From Leptospirales bacterium (GTDB lineage Bacteria; Spirochaetota; Leptospiria; Leptospirales; Leptonemataceae): DNA of 64,000 nucleotides. Location: positions 1-64,000 of the forward strand of contig JAIBBN010000010.1 in NCBI GenBank assembly GCA_019694655.1, given 5' to 3'. Shown here piece after piece: positions 52,757 through 61,256 of this stretch; within the stretch, counting starts at the first letter, position 1, and each line of letters opens with the position of its first letter. The notes beneath the pieces were generated by a model. It worked only from the letters and a program-made list of their open reading frames with translations. It was not told the DNA's origin and made no database searches. Position numbers and translations under genes: made by a program.

Positions 52757-53706
52757 ATGATCGCCCAGATGCGATCGGACAGGCTGAAGTCCCGGCTGGT
52801 GCGGCCGACGATCATCTCCGGCAAGTAGGTCATCGCTCCCGGCCACGTATGACCGCCGCCAACGACGCGAATGAGCTCTACAACTGCGCCGCCGCTGCAG
52901 CCTTCGCCGCGTCGTACGAAGGCAGTAGTACTATCTTCAGGATCGGCGTCAGGGATTGGCGTTTCCGGCGCACCGGCGCTGCATCCGCTGCTGCGCAGAA
53001 AAAACTGGAAGCTCTCTTCGGCGGGCAAAGCAACGCCGCGCTCCGTGCCGAAGACGCGCACCTGGCCGCCTCGATACGGCACCAACGGATCGTCCATGCC
53101 AACATAGATGCCAATGTCAAGCGCCGGTCGTGGATGACAGTTGGGCGCCAGATCCGCCGAAAGCTGCGCTGCTACCGCAAAGGCCCCGCGAAACTGCGGC
53201 GCCTGACAGGCCAGACGCACACTCATGAAGCCGCCGTTGGAAATGCCCGTGGCATAGATACGATGACGGTCGACGGGGAATTCGACGCTTAAAACTTCAA
53301 TCATTGCCTGGAAGAAGCCGACATCATCGATGTTCTCGCGATGGGCCAGTGCCCGTACATCAACGCGTCCGTCGTTCCATCCCTTTTCGACTCCTTCCGG
53401 ATAGACAATGATCCCGCCGCCAGCGTCGGCCAGAGTTTCAAAGCGACCGCGGGTAAGCGTGCGGGTGTGCTCGGCCGTGCCGCCGCCGCCATGCAGCACA
53501 AAGAGCAAGGGTCGACCGTCGGCGGGCGGGGCGCCAGAAGGAAGATGCAGCAGGAAGCGCCGTTGGCGGTTGCCGTGTTCCAGCGTTCTCCACTGCTCGC
53601 GATCGGTAATTGGCAATCGCGCCCGGCGAAAGGCGCAGCTGATGGGGGCCGTCATAAACATGAGAAGCAATAACAGTAACGTGAAATATAGTTTCGAGGC
53701 ATTCAT
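52729..53706 (-). CDS. esterase lipoprotein of the PHB depolymerase/feruloyl esterase type
   Basis: 325 residues. Signal peptide with lipobox APISC. LLFVLHGGGGTAEH is the oxyanion loop, ATGISNGGFMSVRLA the nucleophile Ser, GIYVGMDDPLVPYRGG the acid and VVGGGHTWPGA the His, all as in the LpqC/PhaZ group. It probably hydrolyses an ester outside the inner membrane. Third gene of an operon; each neighbour overlaps by four bases. Confidence 0.88.
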   Translation of the reverse strand: MNASKLYFTLLLLLLMFMTAPISCAFRRARLPITDREQWRTLEHGNRQRRFLLHLPSGAPPADGRPLLFVLHGGGGTAEHTRTLTRGRFETLADAGGGIIVYPEGVEKGWNDGRVDVRALAHRENIDDVGFFQAMIEVLSVEFPVDRHRIYATGISNGGFMSVRLACQAPQFRGAFAVAAQLSADLAPNCHPRPALDIGIYVGMDDPLVPYRGGQVRVFGTERGVALPAEESFQFFLRSSGCSAGAPETPIPDADPEDSTTAFVRRGEGCSGGAVVELIRVVGGGHTWPGAMTYLPEMIVGRTSRDFSLSDRIWAIIQRSRTSTE

Positions 53707-54257
53707 CGTACTTTTTCTCTCCAGGAGGGAAATCCGAGACTCTGCAGCGCCAACAGCAGAAGATTGGAAGCCAGGGCAATTGCCGCCGCTGCGGCCAGAA
53801 AAAACAACCAGAAGGACAAATAGCGTTCAAAACTGCTGCGCCAGGAGGGCCAGATCGCAAAGGCGAAATTGACATTTTCGGAAGCGTCGCCAAAAAGACG
53901 CGCCAGGGCCTGGGCGAACAAATACCAGCCAATGGCCCCCAGCCACATACTGCGTCGGACCGGCAGGCGCAGCAGCGCAATTGCCGCGCCAGTCAGGTAG
54001 CTGAAATGCATAATCCACGAGACGCTGTCGTAGGCCTGCGGATGGCTGATCGCGTCCGCCAGCCATCCGCCGAGGCCAATTGTCAGCCACAACCCGCCAA
54101 CCTGAGCAGCCAGATTGTGGCGAACGAGCAGTCCCAGACCGCAAAGCAGCGCCGAAAGATGACAGATCCAGATCATATTCTGCACGCTTCGAAAAATGAG
54201 ATTGCCGCCAATTGCGATGCAAAGCAATAGAATGCCGCCCCAGCGCTGCATGTTCAT
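53703..54257 (-). CDS. membrane protein, unknown
   Basis: 184 residues with six hydrophobic helices covering the whole chain (ILLLCIAIGGNLIF; LSALLCGLGLLV; GGLWLTIGLGGWLADAIS; MHFSYLTGAAIALL; AIGWYLFAQALARLFG; YLSFWLFFLAAAAAIALASNLLLL). No family recognised. ATGA overlaps on both sides tie it to the esterase and to the FliG-like gene. Confidence 0.65.
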   Translation of the reverse strand: MNMQRWGGILLLCIAIGGNLIFRSVQNMIWICHLSALLCGLGLLVRHNLAAQVGGLWLTIGLGGWLADAISHPQAYDSVSWIMHFSYLTGAAIALLRLPVRRSMWLGAIGWYLFAQALARLFGDASENVNFAFAIWPSWRSSFERYLSFWLFFLAAAAAIALASNLLLLALQSLGFPSWREKVR

Positions 54258-55009
54258 CGGCGTCCTCCTTCTACTCTGGCGCCGCGACTGCGCCGATTGA
54301 GCAGGGCGCGTTCCATCGCCCGCAACACTGGCGAATCCGGGTCCGGCCTGGCCAGGCTGGCGGCGCGCTCCAGCACCACACGCGCTTGCGATTCGGGCAG
54401 ACCGTCCAGGTAGCGGCGTAGATTTCGAGCTGGAAGATGCCGATACAGGAAGGCCACTGCGCCATCGGTTTGATCGGCAAGCAAGCCCGCCAGTTCATCG
54501 ATCGACAGCGCCGCCAGCGGAGAACTCAGCGCGTGAAGTTGAGCGCCCAACTCCGGAAAAAAGCGACGTTCTACATCAAAAAAGAAATCAAGCAGCGCGC
54601 CGCGCCGCTCTTCAGGAAAAAATTGTTCGAGGGCATAGGCATCCAGCAAATGGCTGCTGCCGCCAAAAAACTCCAGCAGTAACAAGCCCTTGCCCGGCGA
54701 GGGCCGATGATCGACGTCAATACGCTGCAGCGGAGCAATTGCATGCAGCGCGTCTGCCGCCGCTGACAGCGCATTGCACTCTGCCGCCGCCAGCTGAACT
54801 TCCAGTGTAAGACGGCCCGCACTGGAATCGTTCAGACGTTCTTCTGGGTCTGGCGAGGCGAGCACAATGCCGCTGGCACATAGCTGCCAGCCGTAGCAGG
54901 CGCGTGCATCAGACCAGAAGACAAGTCTGGCAATCCATTGGGAATCGAGCGGGCCGAGCAGATCGGAAAACCAGCGCTGCAGCGCTTCTTGATCAGGAGG
55001 CGATGGCAT
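54254..55009 (-). CDS. FliG/MgtE-N-like helical protein, unknown
   Basis: 251 residues from the ATG at 55009; the longer frame to 55105 has no ribosome site. The C-terminal 90 residues (LAALSIDELAGLLADQTDGAVAFLYRHLPARNLRRYLDGL then RVVLERAASLA) resemble the repeated helical unit of FliG and MgtE N-domains. The N-terminal part is alpha/beta. This could be an adaptor at the membrane. No motor genes are nearby. First gene of a three-gene operon. Confidence 0.5.
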   Translation of the reverse strand: MPSPPDQEALQRWFSDLLGPLDSQWIARLVFWSDARACYGWQLCASGIVLASPDPEERLNDSSAGRLTLEVQLAAAECNALSAAADALHAIAPLQRIDVDHRPSPGKGLLLLEFFGGSSHLLDAYALEQFFPEERRGALLDFFFDVERRFFPELGAQLHALSSPLAALSIDELAGLLADQTDGAVAFLYRHLPARNLRRYLDGLPESQARVVLERAASLARPDPDSPVLRAMERALLNRRSRGARVEGGRR

Positions 55010-55106
55010 GATGAAGCCGGCGACGGATCTTCTATAACTGCTGCCAGGGCAAACTGCAATAGAAAATTTGCATGACCGTCCAGGGCCGAATCGCGGCGCT
55101 GGCAAG

Positions 55107-55526
55107 GTGCCTTACAATGTAGTTGCTGCACTGATTTGCTCGGCCATACTGTTGCTGCTGTCCGGGATTCATATCTTCTGGGCAATCCGCGGAGCAGGCG
55201 ACTTTAGCGGCGTCGTCCCCGAGTTCGAGGGCCGGCCCACAATGAATCCCGGACGCGGCGCCACCCTGCTGGTCGCGGCGGCGCTGCTGGCGGCGGCGTT
55301 TTGCGCGGCCGCCGCCGCTGGCTTCGTTGCAGAGTTTCGCAGCGTCTCGCTCTGGGGCCTGCGCGCCGTAGCGCTGGTCTTCCTCTTGCGAGCAATTGGC
55401 GATTTTCGGATGCTGGGCTTCTTCAAGAAGGTGCGTCACACGCGCTTTGCGCGCAACGATACGCTTTTTTATTCGCCGCTTTGCGCAATGATCTCCTTGC
55501 TGGCAATCGTCGGGAGTCTTCCCTGA
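55107..55526 (+). CDS. DUF3995-family membrane protein
   Basis: 139 residues from a GTG at 55107; a TTG at 55068 is the alternative and no start is well supported. Four helices, with LLSGIHIFWAIRGAGDFSGVVP after the first and LRAIGDFRMLGFFKKVRHTRFARNDTLFYSPLC near the end, both typical of DUF3995. Its function is unknown. Confidence 0.78.
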   Translation: MPYNVVAALICSAILLLLSGIHIFWAIRGAGDFSGVVPEFEGRPTMNPGRGATLLVAAALLAAAFCAAAAAGFVAEFRSVSLWGLRAVALVFLLRAIGDFRMLGFFKKVRHTRFARNDTLFYSPLCAMISLLAIVGSLP

Positions 55527-55567
55527 CGAAGACCCTGAAACGCCACACATAGCCGAGGAATATTAAG

Positions 55568-56134
55568 TTGAAATCAATCTGGAATATTCTTGGAATGAGC
55601 GGAAGTATCCGCACCGAATCTACAAACGGAGCGCTGTTGCGCGCCGCTGCAGGGATGAGTTCCGAGTTTCAATTCGATGTTTGCGCCCAGGAAATAGCAG
55701 CGCTGCCGGCATTTTCGCCAGATCTCGATGGCATGGGCGCCACTCCGCCGCCGGCAGTCGCTGCACTGCGGGCCAGAATTGGCAGGGCCGATGGCGTTAT
55801 CGTCTCCTGCCCGGAATACGCCCATGGCGTTCCGGGGGCTTTCAAAAACGCCCTGGACTGGATCGTATCCTCCGGCGAATTCACCGACAAACCAACGCTG
55901 GTCTGGATGGCTTCGCCCTCCGGCGCTCAGCAAGCGCGCCTCGCCTTGCTGCCAACGCTGAAGATCATCGGCGCACGCATCGTCCACGATCGCTCGATCC
56001 AGCTGGCCCGCCCCAACTTCAACGAAAACGGGGAGCTGCTATCCGAGACCATCGCCGATGCAATTGCCCAGGACTTGAAACTGCTGCAGCAGTTCTTGCG
56101 CGAGGGCCAGTCTGCCGTCGCTGCGGCCAACTAG
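55568..56134 (+). CDS. NADPH-dependent FMN reductase family protein
   Basis: 188 residues from a TTG at 55568. Flavodoxin-like fold with GMSGSIRTESTNGALLRAA at the FMN phosphate site and SCPEYAHGVPGAFKNALDWIVSSGEF, the family signature (P-E-Y-x-x-x-x-P-x-x-x-K-N-A-L-D-W). It reduces quinones, azo dyes or free flavin in the cytosol. A single gene. Confidence 0.92.
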   Translation: MKSIWNILGMSGSIRTESTNGALLRAAAGMSSEFQFDVCAQEIAALPAFSPDLDGMGATPPPAVAALRARIGRADGVIVSCPEYAHGVPGAFKNALDWIVSSGEFTDKPTLVWMASPSGAQQARLALLPTLKIIGARIVHDRSIQLARPNFNENGELLSETIADAIAQDLKLLQQFLREGQSAVAAAN

Positions 56135-56146
56135 ACTTGCCTGCGC

Positions 56147-56527
56147 TCAAGCCGCCGGCGCTACTCGCAGTACGATCCAGCAGGCGACGTAGCTCTCCAG
56201 CAGGCTCAGCGGAATCGCAAAAGGCAAGATCGTCGCCGGCAAGACGCCGAGATTGCCGGCGACCAGCCACATCATGACGAAGGCGAAGAACCAGGACAGT
56301 AAGGCGGCCGGACGCAGCGAAAACTTACGAGATACAAAGTAAATGGCGATGGCCAAACAGAGCGACCACAATCCCCAGACCGCCCCATTGATCGGCGCAG
56401 ATGGAAAAACAACGCCGAGCGCTCCGTAGTGATCCAGCCAGTAGGATTTTAGCAAGAATTCATTGCGCACAAATTCAGAGATGCTGATCCATACGCTTGC
56501 CAGAAGCACTGCCAGGAACTTTCTCAT
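56147..56527 (-). CDS. four-helix membrane protein, unknown
   Basis: 126 residues from the ATG at 56527; the frame is open to 56710, but those residues look non-coding. It has four helices (FLAVLLASVWISIS; GAVWGLWSLCLAIAIYF; AALLSWFFAFVMMWLVAG; LPFAIPLSLLESYVACWIVL). No family recognised. It converges with the FMN reductase gene and diverges from the CPBP gene. Confidence 0.6.
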   Translation of the reverse strand: MRKFLAVLLASVWISISEFVRNEFLLKSYWLDHYGALGVVFPSAPINGAVWGLWSLCLAIAIYFVSRKFSLRPAALLSWFFAFVMMWLVAGNLGVLPATILPFAIPLSLLESYVACWIVLRVAPAA

Positions 56528-56703
56528 CAAGCTGCCGCCTTGCGAAACGCCGCTGTGGCGACCGCTGCGGTCGAATTGCCAGAAGCGCCTTCGACCGGCA
56601 AGCCGCTTTAGCAAATGGAACCTGGGTGTAGCAAGCGCGCTTTGCTTGCCTGCAGCTGTCGACTGCAGAGCGCTGACCTCGGCCGAGCAAAATCGGCAAC
56701 GCC

Positions 56704-57582
56704 ATGCCAATCAATCGAAGCCTTCGCAACCTTTGCATTGTTGCCGTCGCCTCCGCCGGCGGAGGCTGGCTGGCGCTGGCGCTGTTTCACCTGGCCGACG
56801 GAAATGGCCCTGTGGCCAATAGCCCGGCGGCGCTGCTCTGGCTGGCTGCCCCGGCCGGCGCCGGGCTCTTGCTGCGCGCTTTTGGCGGCGATGGCTGGAA
56901 GGACGCCGGTTTTCAGCTGCGGCTGCGAGCAACATGGCCGGCCTACGTGCTGGCGCTCTTCAGCTATCCCATCATCTTCGGCGCGCTGCTGCTGGGCGGA
57001 ATCGCGTTGGGGCTCCTGGACCCCGTCGTCTTCAGCGAGCGCGGGCTTTGGCTTTTCTTGCAAAGCTGTGCTGCGATGTTTCTTGCAGTCAGCTTCAAGA
57101 ACCTCTTTGAAGAATTTGCCTGGCGCGGCTACTTTACTCCGCGCTTGCAAGCAGCCGGTGCGCCGACCTGGCTGAACCACTTGCTCACTGCTTTGATCTG
57201 GATGAGCTGGCATCTGCCCTATTACTACGAGATCCTCGATCGCGATCAGATGCGGGCGGTGTTGAATACGATTCATCTCAGCCTGCCTGCCTTTCTTTTC
57301 AACGGCATGTTGGTGCTGATCCCGACTGCGGCGTTTTTTGGCGAACTGCGCCTCTGGACCGGATCCGTCTGGCCGGTCTTTGTGTTGCACAACATGGTCA
57401 ACGCCTTGAGCCTGCCGCTCTATCTTGATGGCTACCTGCGCCTGTTGCAACCTATGGCGTTTCTGGCTTCGCCCACCAACGAAAGCGCACTGTGCGGCGC
57501 AATTTTTGCGGTCCTTGCCTGGCTGATCTATCGCCGGCGAAAGGCCCGGAGTCCGACAGAAGAAGCGGAACTCCAGGCCTGA
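56704..57582 (+). CDS. CPBP-family intramembrane protease
   Basis: 292 residues with eight or so helices. The active-site motifs are FEEFAWRGYF (E-E-x-x-x-R), WMSWHLPYYY (His) and FVLHNMVNAL (H-x-x-x-N). CPBP/Rce1-type proteins cleave membrane-linked peptides, such as prenylated proteins or leader peptides. Its substrate is unknown. Confidence 0.92.
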   Translation: MPINRSLRNLCIVAVASAGGGWLALALFHLADGNGPVANSPAALLWLAAPAGAGLLLRAFGGDGWKDAGFQLRLRATWPAYVLALFSYPIIFGALLLGGIALGLLDPVVFSERGLWLFLQSCAAMFLAVSFKNLFEEFAWRGYFTPRLQAAGAPTWLNHLLTALIWMSWHLPYYYEILDRDQMRAVLNTIHLSLPAFLFNGMLVLIPTAAFFGELRLWTGSVWPVFVLHNMVNALSLPLYLDGYLRLLQPMAFLASPTNESALCGAIFAVLAWLIYRRRKARSPTEEAELQA

Positions 57583-57589
57583 GGCTTGT

Positions 57590-57946
57590 TCAAAAAGTCA
57601 GGATTGTAAATCCGGCCTTGGCCAACTTCAAGTAGCTCATGTTCTGCTCGAATTCAGCCAGTAGCTGAATACCGGACTTCGTGGCATGCTCCTCCATATT
57701 GAACGCACGCGCACAAAAGGCGCAGGCGCCTTTCACTGTTCCGCGCACATTCATAAAGGCAGAGTGCAAAAGGTGGTCGGACTTCTGCAGTTCCGGGATC
57801 CACTTCGTGCCCGCGCCGGTGAAAATCAACTGCACTTCCGCGCCAGCCTTGACCATCTCCTCGACGGCCTTGATTGCATTTACAGCGCGTCCCAGCGCTT
57901 CGCCGCCCTCGGTATCGCTCATCAGCACCACAGCAAATTTGCTCAT
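57590..57946 (-). CDS. DsrE-family protein
   Basis: 118 residues from the ATG at 57946 with GGAGGAAT upstream. AVVLMSDTEGGEALGRAVNAI, then GAEVQLIFTGAGTKWIPEL, and the Cys pair in GTVKGACAFCARAFN. Members of this group carry sulphur on conserved Cys or act as redox partners. The role is not known here. It converges with the CPBP gene. Confidence 0.87.
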   Translation of the reverse strand: MSKFAVVLMSDTEGGEALGRAVNAIKAVEEMVKAGAEVQLIFTGAGTKWIPELQKSDHLLHSAFMNVRGTVKGACAFCARAFNMEEHATKSGIQLLAEFEQNMSYLKLAKAGFTILTF

Positions 57947-58029
57947 CCCATTCCTCCTGGGTAATGGCAAAAGCTTAGCTTGAAGGGCGGCGAAACGGAA
58001 TGGACTGTTCCAACCAATGCATGGACTTT

Positions 58030-58896
58030 TCAGCCATTCAGGTAGCGGCGGCGAAAATCCTCCGGGGCCATTCCGGCATGCTTCTTGAACGCTCTGCTGA
58101 AATAGAAGGGATCCTCAAAGCCCAGAGCCTGGGCGACATCCTGCACGCGCAGGTCGCTGAGCACAAGTTTGCGCCGCGCCTCAAGCATCACCCTCTCCCG
58201 CCGTAACTGAGCAAGGGTGCGGCCAAAATGCCGCTGCAGAAAGCGACGAAAGCCTGTCGCCGGCATTTGCAACTGTGCGGCAAAGCGACTCTCGGAATGC
58301 GGCAGGCAGTAGCTCTCTTCCAGCAATTGTCGAAATCGTTCGATGATCAGGTGGTCCGGCTGGCGCAGACTCCAGGCGGCCGCCGAATTGCTTTTCATGC
58401 GCGTCGCCCGGATGATGATAATCTTGAGATAGGAAAGCAGCATGGCCGCCTGGCTTTCGCCGCCGCGCTCTGCTTCGGCGCGAAGCTCGTCAAAGAGCGC
58501 CGCGAATTGCGCGGCCTCATCGGCGTTCAGTCGCAACTCGGGAGGGGCCAGAGGCGAGTTGAAGAGTATACCGCTGCAAGAAATGCGATTGTGGTGCATT
58601 TCAATGCAGTAAAAATCGGGGAGAAAGCGCAGCTCCAGGCCGCCAGGCTCTCGAAGTTTTCGAAACTCAAAAAATTGATACGGCGACAGGCAAAGCAAGG
58701 CCGGCGCACGAACCTTTGCACGACCCGAGTTGCAGACCGCCTCCAGGTCGCCGCTTTGTAGAAGTAAAATGCGATAGTAGCGATCGCGCTGCAGGCAAGC
58801 AAGGGCCGCAGCGTCGAAGGGCAGACAGGCAATCTCCGGCATCGAAGCGGCTGGCGCAGATTCGGCGGCAGGCTTCAGAGAATGGAGGGCGCGCAC
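58030..58896 (-). CDS. AraC-family transcriptional regulator
   Basis: 288 residues from a GTG at 58896; an ATG at 58842 is also possible. The N-terminal half is a cupin-like ligand domain (LLLQSGDLEAVCNSGRAKVRAPALLCLSPYQF). The C-terminal half has the two HTHs: ESRFAAQLQMPATGFRRFLQRHFGRTLAQLRRERVMLEARRKL and VQDVAQALGFEDPFYFSRAFKKHAGMAPEDFR. It stands alone, so its targets are unknown. Confidence 0.9.
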   Translation of the reverse strand: MRALHSLKPAAESAPAASMPEIACLPFDAAALACLQRDRYYRILLLQSGDLEAVCNSGRAKVRAPALLCLSPYQFFEFRKLREPGGLELRFLPDFYCIEMHHNRISCSGILFNSPLAPPELRLNADEAAQFAALFDELRAEAERGGESQAAMLLSYLKIIIIRATRMKSNSAAAWSLRQPDHLIIERFRQLLEESYCLPHSESRFAAQLQMPATGFRRFLQRHFGRTLAQLRRERVMLEARRKLVLSDLRVQDVAQALGFEDPFYFSRAFKKHAGMAPEDFRRRYLNG

Positions 58897-58957
58897 GCCT
58901 CTTTGGAATGCGTTCGATCGCAGCGGTCACAGCTCTTTTTCAAACGCAGGCCATCTT

Positions 58958-59584
58958 TCAACCGGAGTCGCGAGGATTCTGGGGATGTGTATAGCCGTTT
59001 GCCAGATAGCGCTGCAGAACCCGCTCCACCAGCATTGCCGGATCAGCGTCATAGACGACCTGGGCGCCGGTATCTTTCATCAGGCGCTGCTCGATTTCGG
59101 GAAGGATATCAGCAATGCCGCCGCTGTCTGGCAGTACGCCGATTAGTTTACCTTCTTCAAAAGCGATGGCAAACTCGCCCAGCGTGCCCGAACGACCGGA
59201 AACAATTAGCACAATGTCGCTGCTGCGAATATTGATCAGTTCGCGTCCCATCGATCCCAGACCGGTATAGATCAGAGTGTCGTACTCGCGGTAGGGACTG
59301 TGATAGCGTTCGACGTGTTCACGAAGATGCTTGGCTGGACTGATGCCCAGAATCCGGCCGCCAACGCTGTGTGCGCCGAGGGCAGTCTCATGGGGCAATC
59401 CAGGACAGGCGCCGGTCAATAAGCAGCAGCCATGCTTTGCGATACTGCGACCCAGCGCCCGGCAACGATGGCGCACCTCGTCCTCAAACTCGCCGCCAGC
59501 CGAACCCATCACGCCAATACGGATCTGCGCTCCGCTGAAGGGGTCGCGAGCAATCGGCGATTGAGCGGTGGGAGACGGGGTCAT
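58958..59584 (-). CDS. LOG-family (TIGR00725-like) protein
   Basis: 208 residues from the ATG at 59584 with AGAGGGA upstream. Rossmann-like fold: IRIGVMGSAGG, LLTGACPGLPHETALGAHSVGG (in place of PGGxGT the second site is SGRSGTLGEFAIAFEEGKLIG). LOG proteins hydrolyse nucleoside 5'-monophosphates such as cytokinin nucleotides; this subgroup lacks a tested function. A single gene. Confidence 0.82.
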   Translation of the reverse strand: MTPSPTAQSPIARDPFSGAQIRIGVMGSAGGEFEDEVRHRCRALGRSIAKHGCCLLTGACPGLPHETALGAHSVGGRILGISPAKHLREHVERYHSPYREYDTLIYTGLGSMGRELINIRSSDIVLIVSGRSGTLGEFAIAFEEGKLIGVLPDSGGIADILPEIEQRLMKDTGAQVVYDADPAMLVERVLQRYLANGYTHPQNPRDSG

Positions 59585-59746
59585 CTGCTTTCCCTCTGAT
59601 TTCAGGATGCATCGCCGTCGTCGCTCAGGCATAGCTCCCTTGCAAGTCCTTGCCTTTTTTTTGGCGGCAATCTTAGCATCGCTTGCCCTGCCCGTTGACC
59701 CCCGCCAGATTCGGACTGAAATTGGCAAAGGCCTTCGGGGGGATTC

Positions 59747-61255
59747 ATGGCGCAGCGCAAGCGAATCATTCTACTGGCGATCCTGATCGATATCCCAATC
59801 TTTGTAGCCATCGGCTTCTACTTGAGCCGCGGCGAAAAATCAACGGAGGCTGTTTATCCAGAACGTTTCACCGATACGGCCGCCTATTGCGTCGGCAAAC
59901 AGACAACGCGACTGCGTTTCGCCGCATCTCAGATCCAGCAGCTGCAAACTGCCTTGAACTCATTGAATGAATGCACCACCATCGAACTGGGCGCTGGAAC
60001 GTTTGTGCTGAACAATGCGCTCACCATCAATGGCGTCGACGGCGTAATGCTGAAGGGCGCTGGCAAGACCGCAACCACGCTGCGCTTCGTCGGCGCTGGC
60101 AATGTCAACGGCGTCGATGTGGAAGCGGCCAGTTCTTTTACAATCCGCGACCTGACGATACTCGATAGCCCCAAGAACGGACTGGAGGTGCGGCTTTCTG
60201 AGAACCTTGTGATCGACAATGTCCGCGTCACCTGGTCCGCTACACAGGGTGCGGCGCGCAGCAACAACGGCGCTTATGGCGTCTATCCGGTGAACGTGGT
60301 CAACGTCCTGCTGCAGAATACCGAAAGTTATTACGCCTCCGACGCCGGGCTTTATGTTGGTCAATGCATCAATGCAATTGTCCGACGCAATCGCGCCGAA
60401 CACAATGTAATGGGCCTGGAAATAGAAAATACCGTGAACGCCGATGTCTATGAAAATACAGTTCGCAATAACACCGGCGGAATGCTGTCCTATGACTTGA
60501 ACAAGAATACCATCGTCTCTCGAAACATTCGCATGCATCATAATACGATCGAGAACAACAACAACGACAATTTTGGCAGCGCCGGAATTGTAAAATCGGT
60601 TCCGGCTGGCGTCGGCCTGATCCTTACTGCTACGCGCGAGGTGGAAGTATATGCCAACAGTTTTGCAAACAACAACACCACGGACCTTGCCATTGTCAAT
60701 GGACTGGTTTCCGAGACGCCGGACTTCAGTCAGTGGCCGATGAACAACTGGCGCGCACACGACATCTATATCCATGACAACGTCTTCAAAGGCGGCTCGG
60801 GAACCTCGGTCGACAATGGCCGCACGGACGAGGCCAATCGCCCGCTTGGATTGCTAACGGCGCTCTTGCTGTCCGAACTCAATCGGCAGCGAGCAGAAGC
60901 CGGCAAGGCGGCGCTGCCCATGGCCAATGTCCTTTACGATGGCGTAGATGACGGCCGCACCATTCTGACGATGACCACTTATTTTGGGAACCATCCGGGC
61001 AACGAAAACGGGATCTGTCTGCGCAACAATAGCGGACAGACTCCTTCGCTGATTGATATGAATTTTCCAGCTCTGCTGCAGAACTCTGAGTCGCCGACGG
61101 ATGCAACCATCAGCAATGCAATCCGAAAAGGGGAGGTGATCTACTACGAGGGGACGGCGGCAGCGGCGGAACTCTATGGCGGCCAGGCGCCGGCCGGTTT
61201 TCAGTGCGAGGGCTTTGTTGCCAGCGGCGTTGCAGTAAATGCGCCGGGTCCCTGA
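59747..61255 (+). CDS. parallel beta-helix repeat protein (TIGR03805-like)
   Basis: 502 residues from an ATG at 59747. One helix at the N terminus (IILLAILIDIPIFVAIGFYL) acts as signal or anchor. The body shows repeated beta-helix turns with N-rich ladders (VRRNRAEHNVMGLEIENT, VYENTVRNNTGGMLSYDL, MHHNTIENNNNDNFG, DIYIHDNVFKGG). Such proteins occur in two-gene pairs with the haem-binding lipoprotein that follows here one base later. Both are exported; their joint function is unknown. Pectate-lyase-like activity is not shown. Confidence 0.85.
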   Translation: MAQRKRIILLAILIDIPIFVAIGFYLSRGEKSTEAVYPERFTDTAAYCVGKQTTRLRFAASQIQQLQTALNSLNECTTIELGAGTFVLNNALTINGVDGVMLKGAGKTATTLRFVGAGNVNGVDVEAASSFTIRDLTILDSPKNGLEVRLSENLVIDNVRVTWSATQGAARSNNGAYGVYPVNVVNVLLQNTESYYASDAGLYVGQCINAIVRRNRAEHNVMGLEIENTVNADVYENTVRNNTGGMLSYDLNKNTIVSRNIRMHHNTIENNNNDNFGSAGIVKSVPAGVGLILTATREVEVYANSFANNNTTDLAIVNGLVSETPDFSQWPMNNWRAHDIYIHDNVFKGGSGTSVDNGRTDEANRPLGLLTALLLSELNRQRAEAGKAALPMANVLYDGVDDGRTILTMTTYFGNHPGNENGICLRNNSGQTPSLIDMNFPALLQNSESPTDATISNAIRKGEVIYYEGTAAAAELYGGQAPAGFQCEGFVASGVAVNAPGP

Positions 61256-61256
61256 A

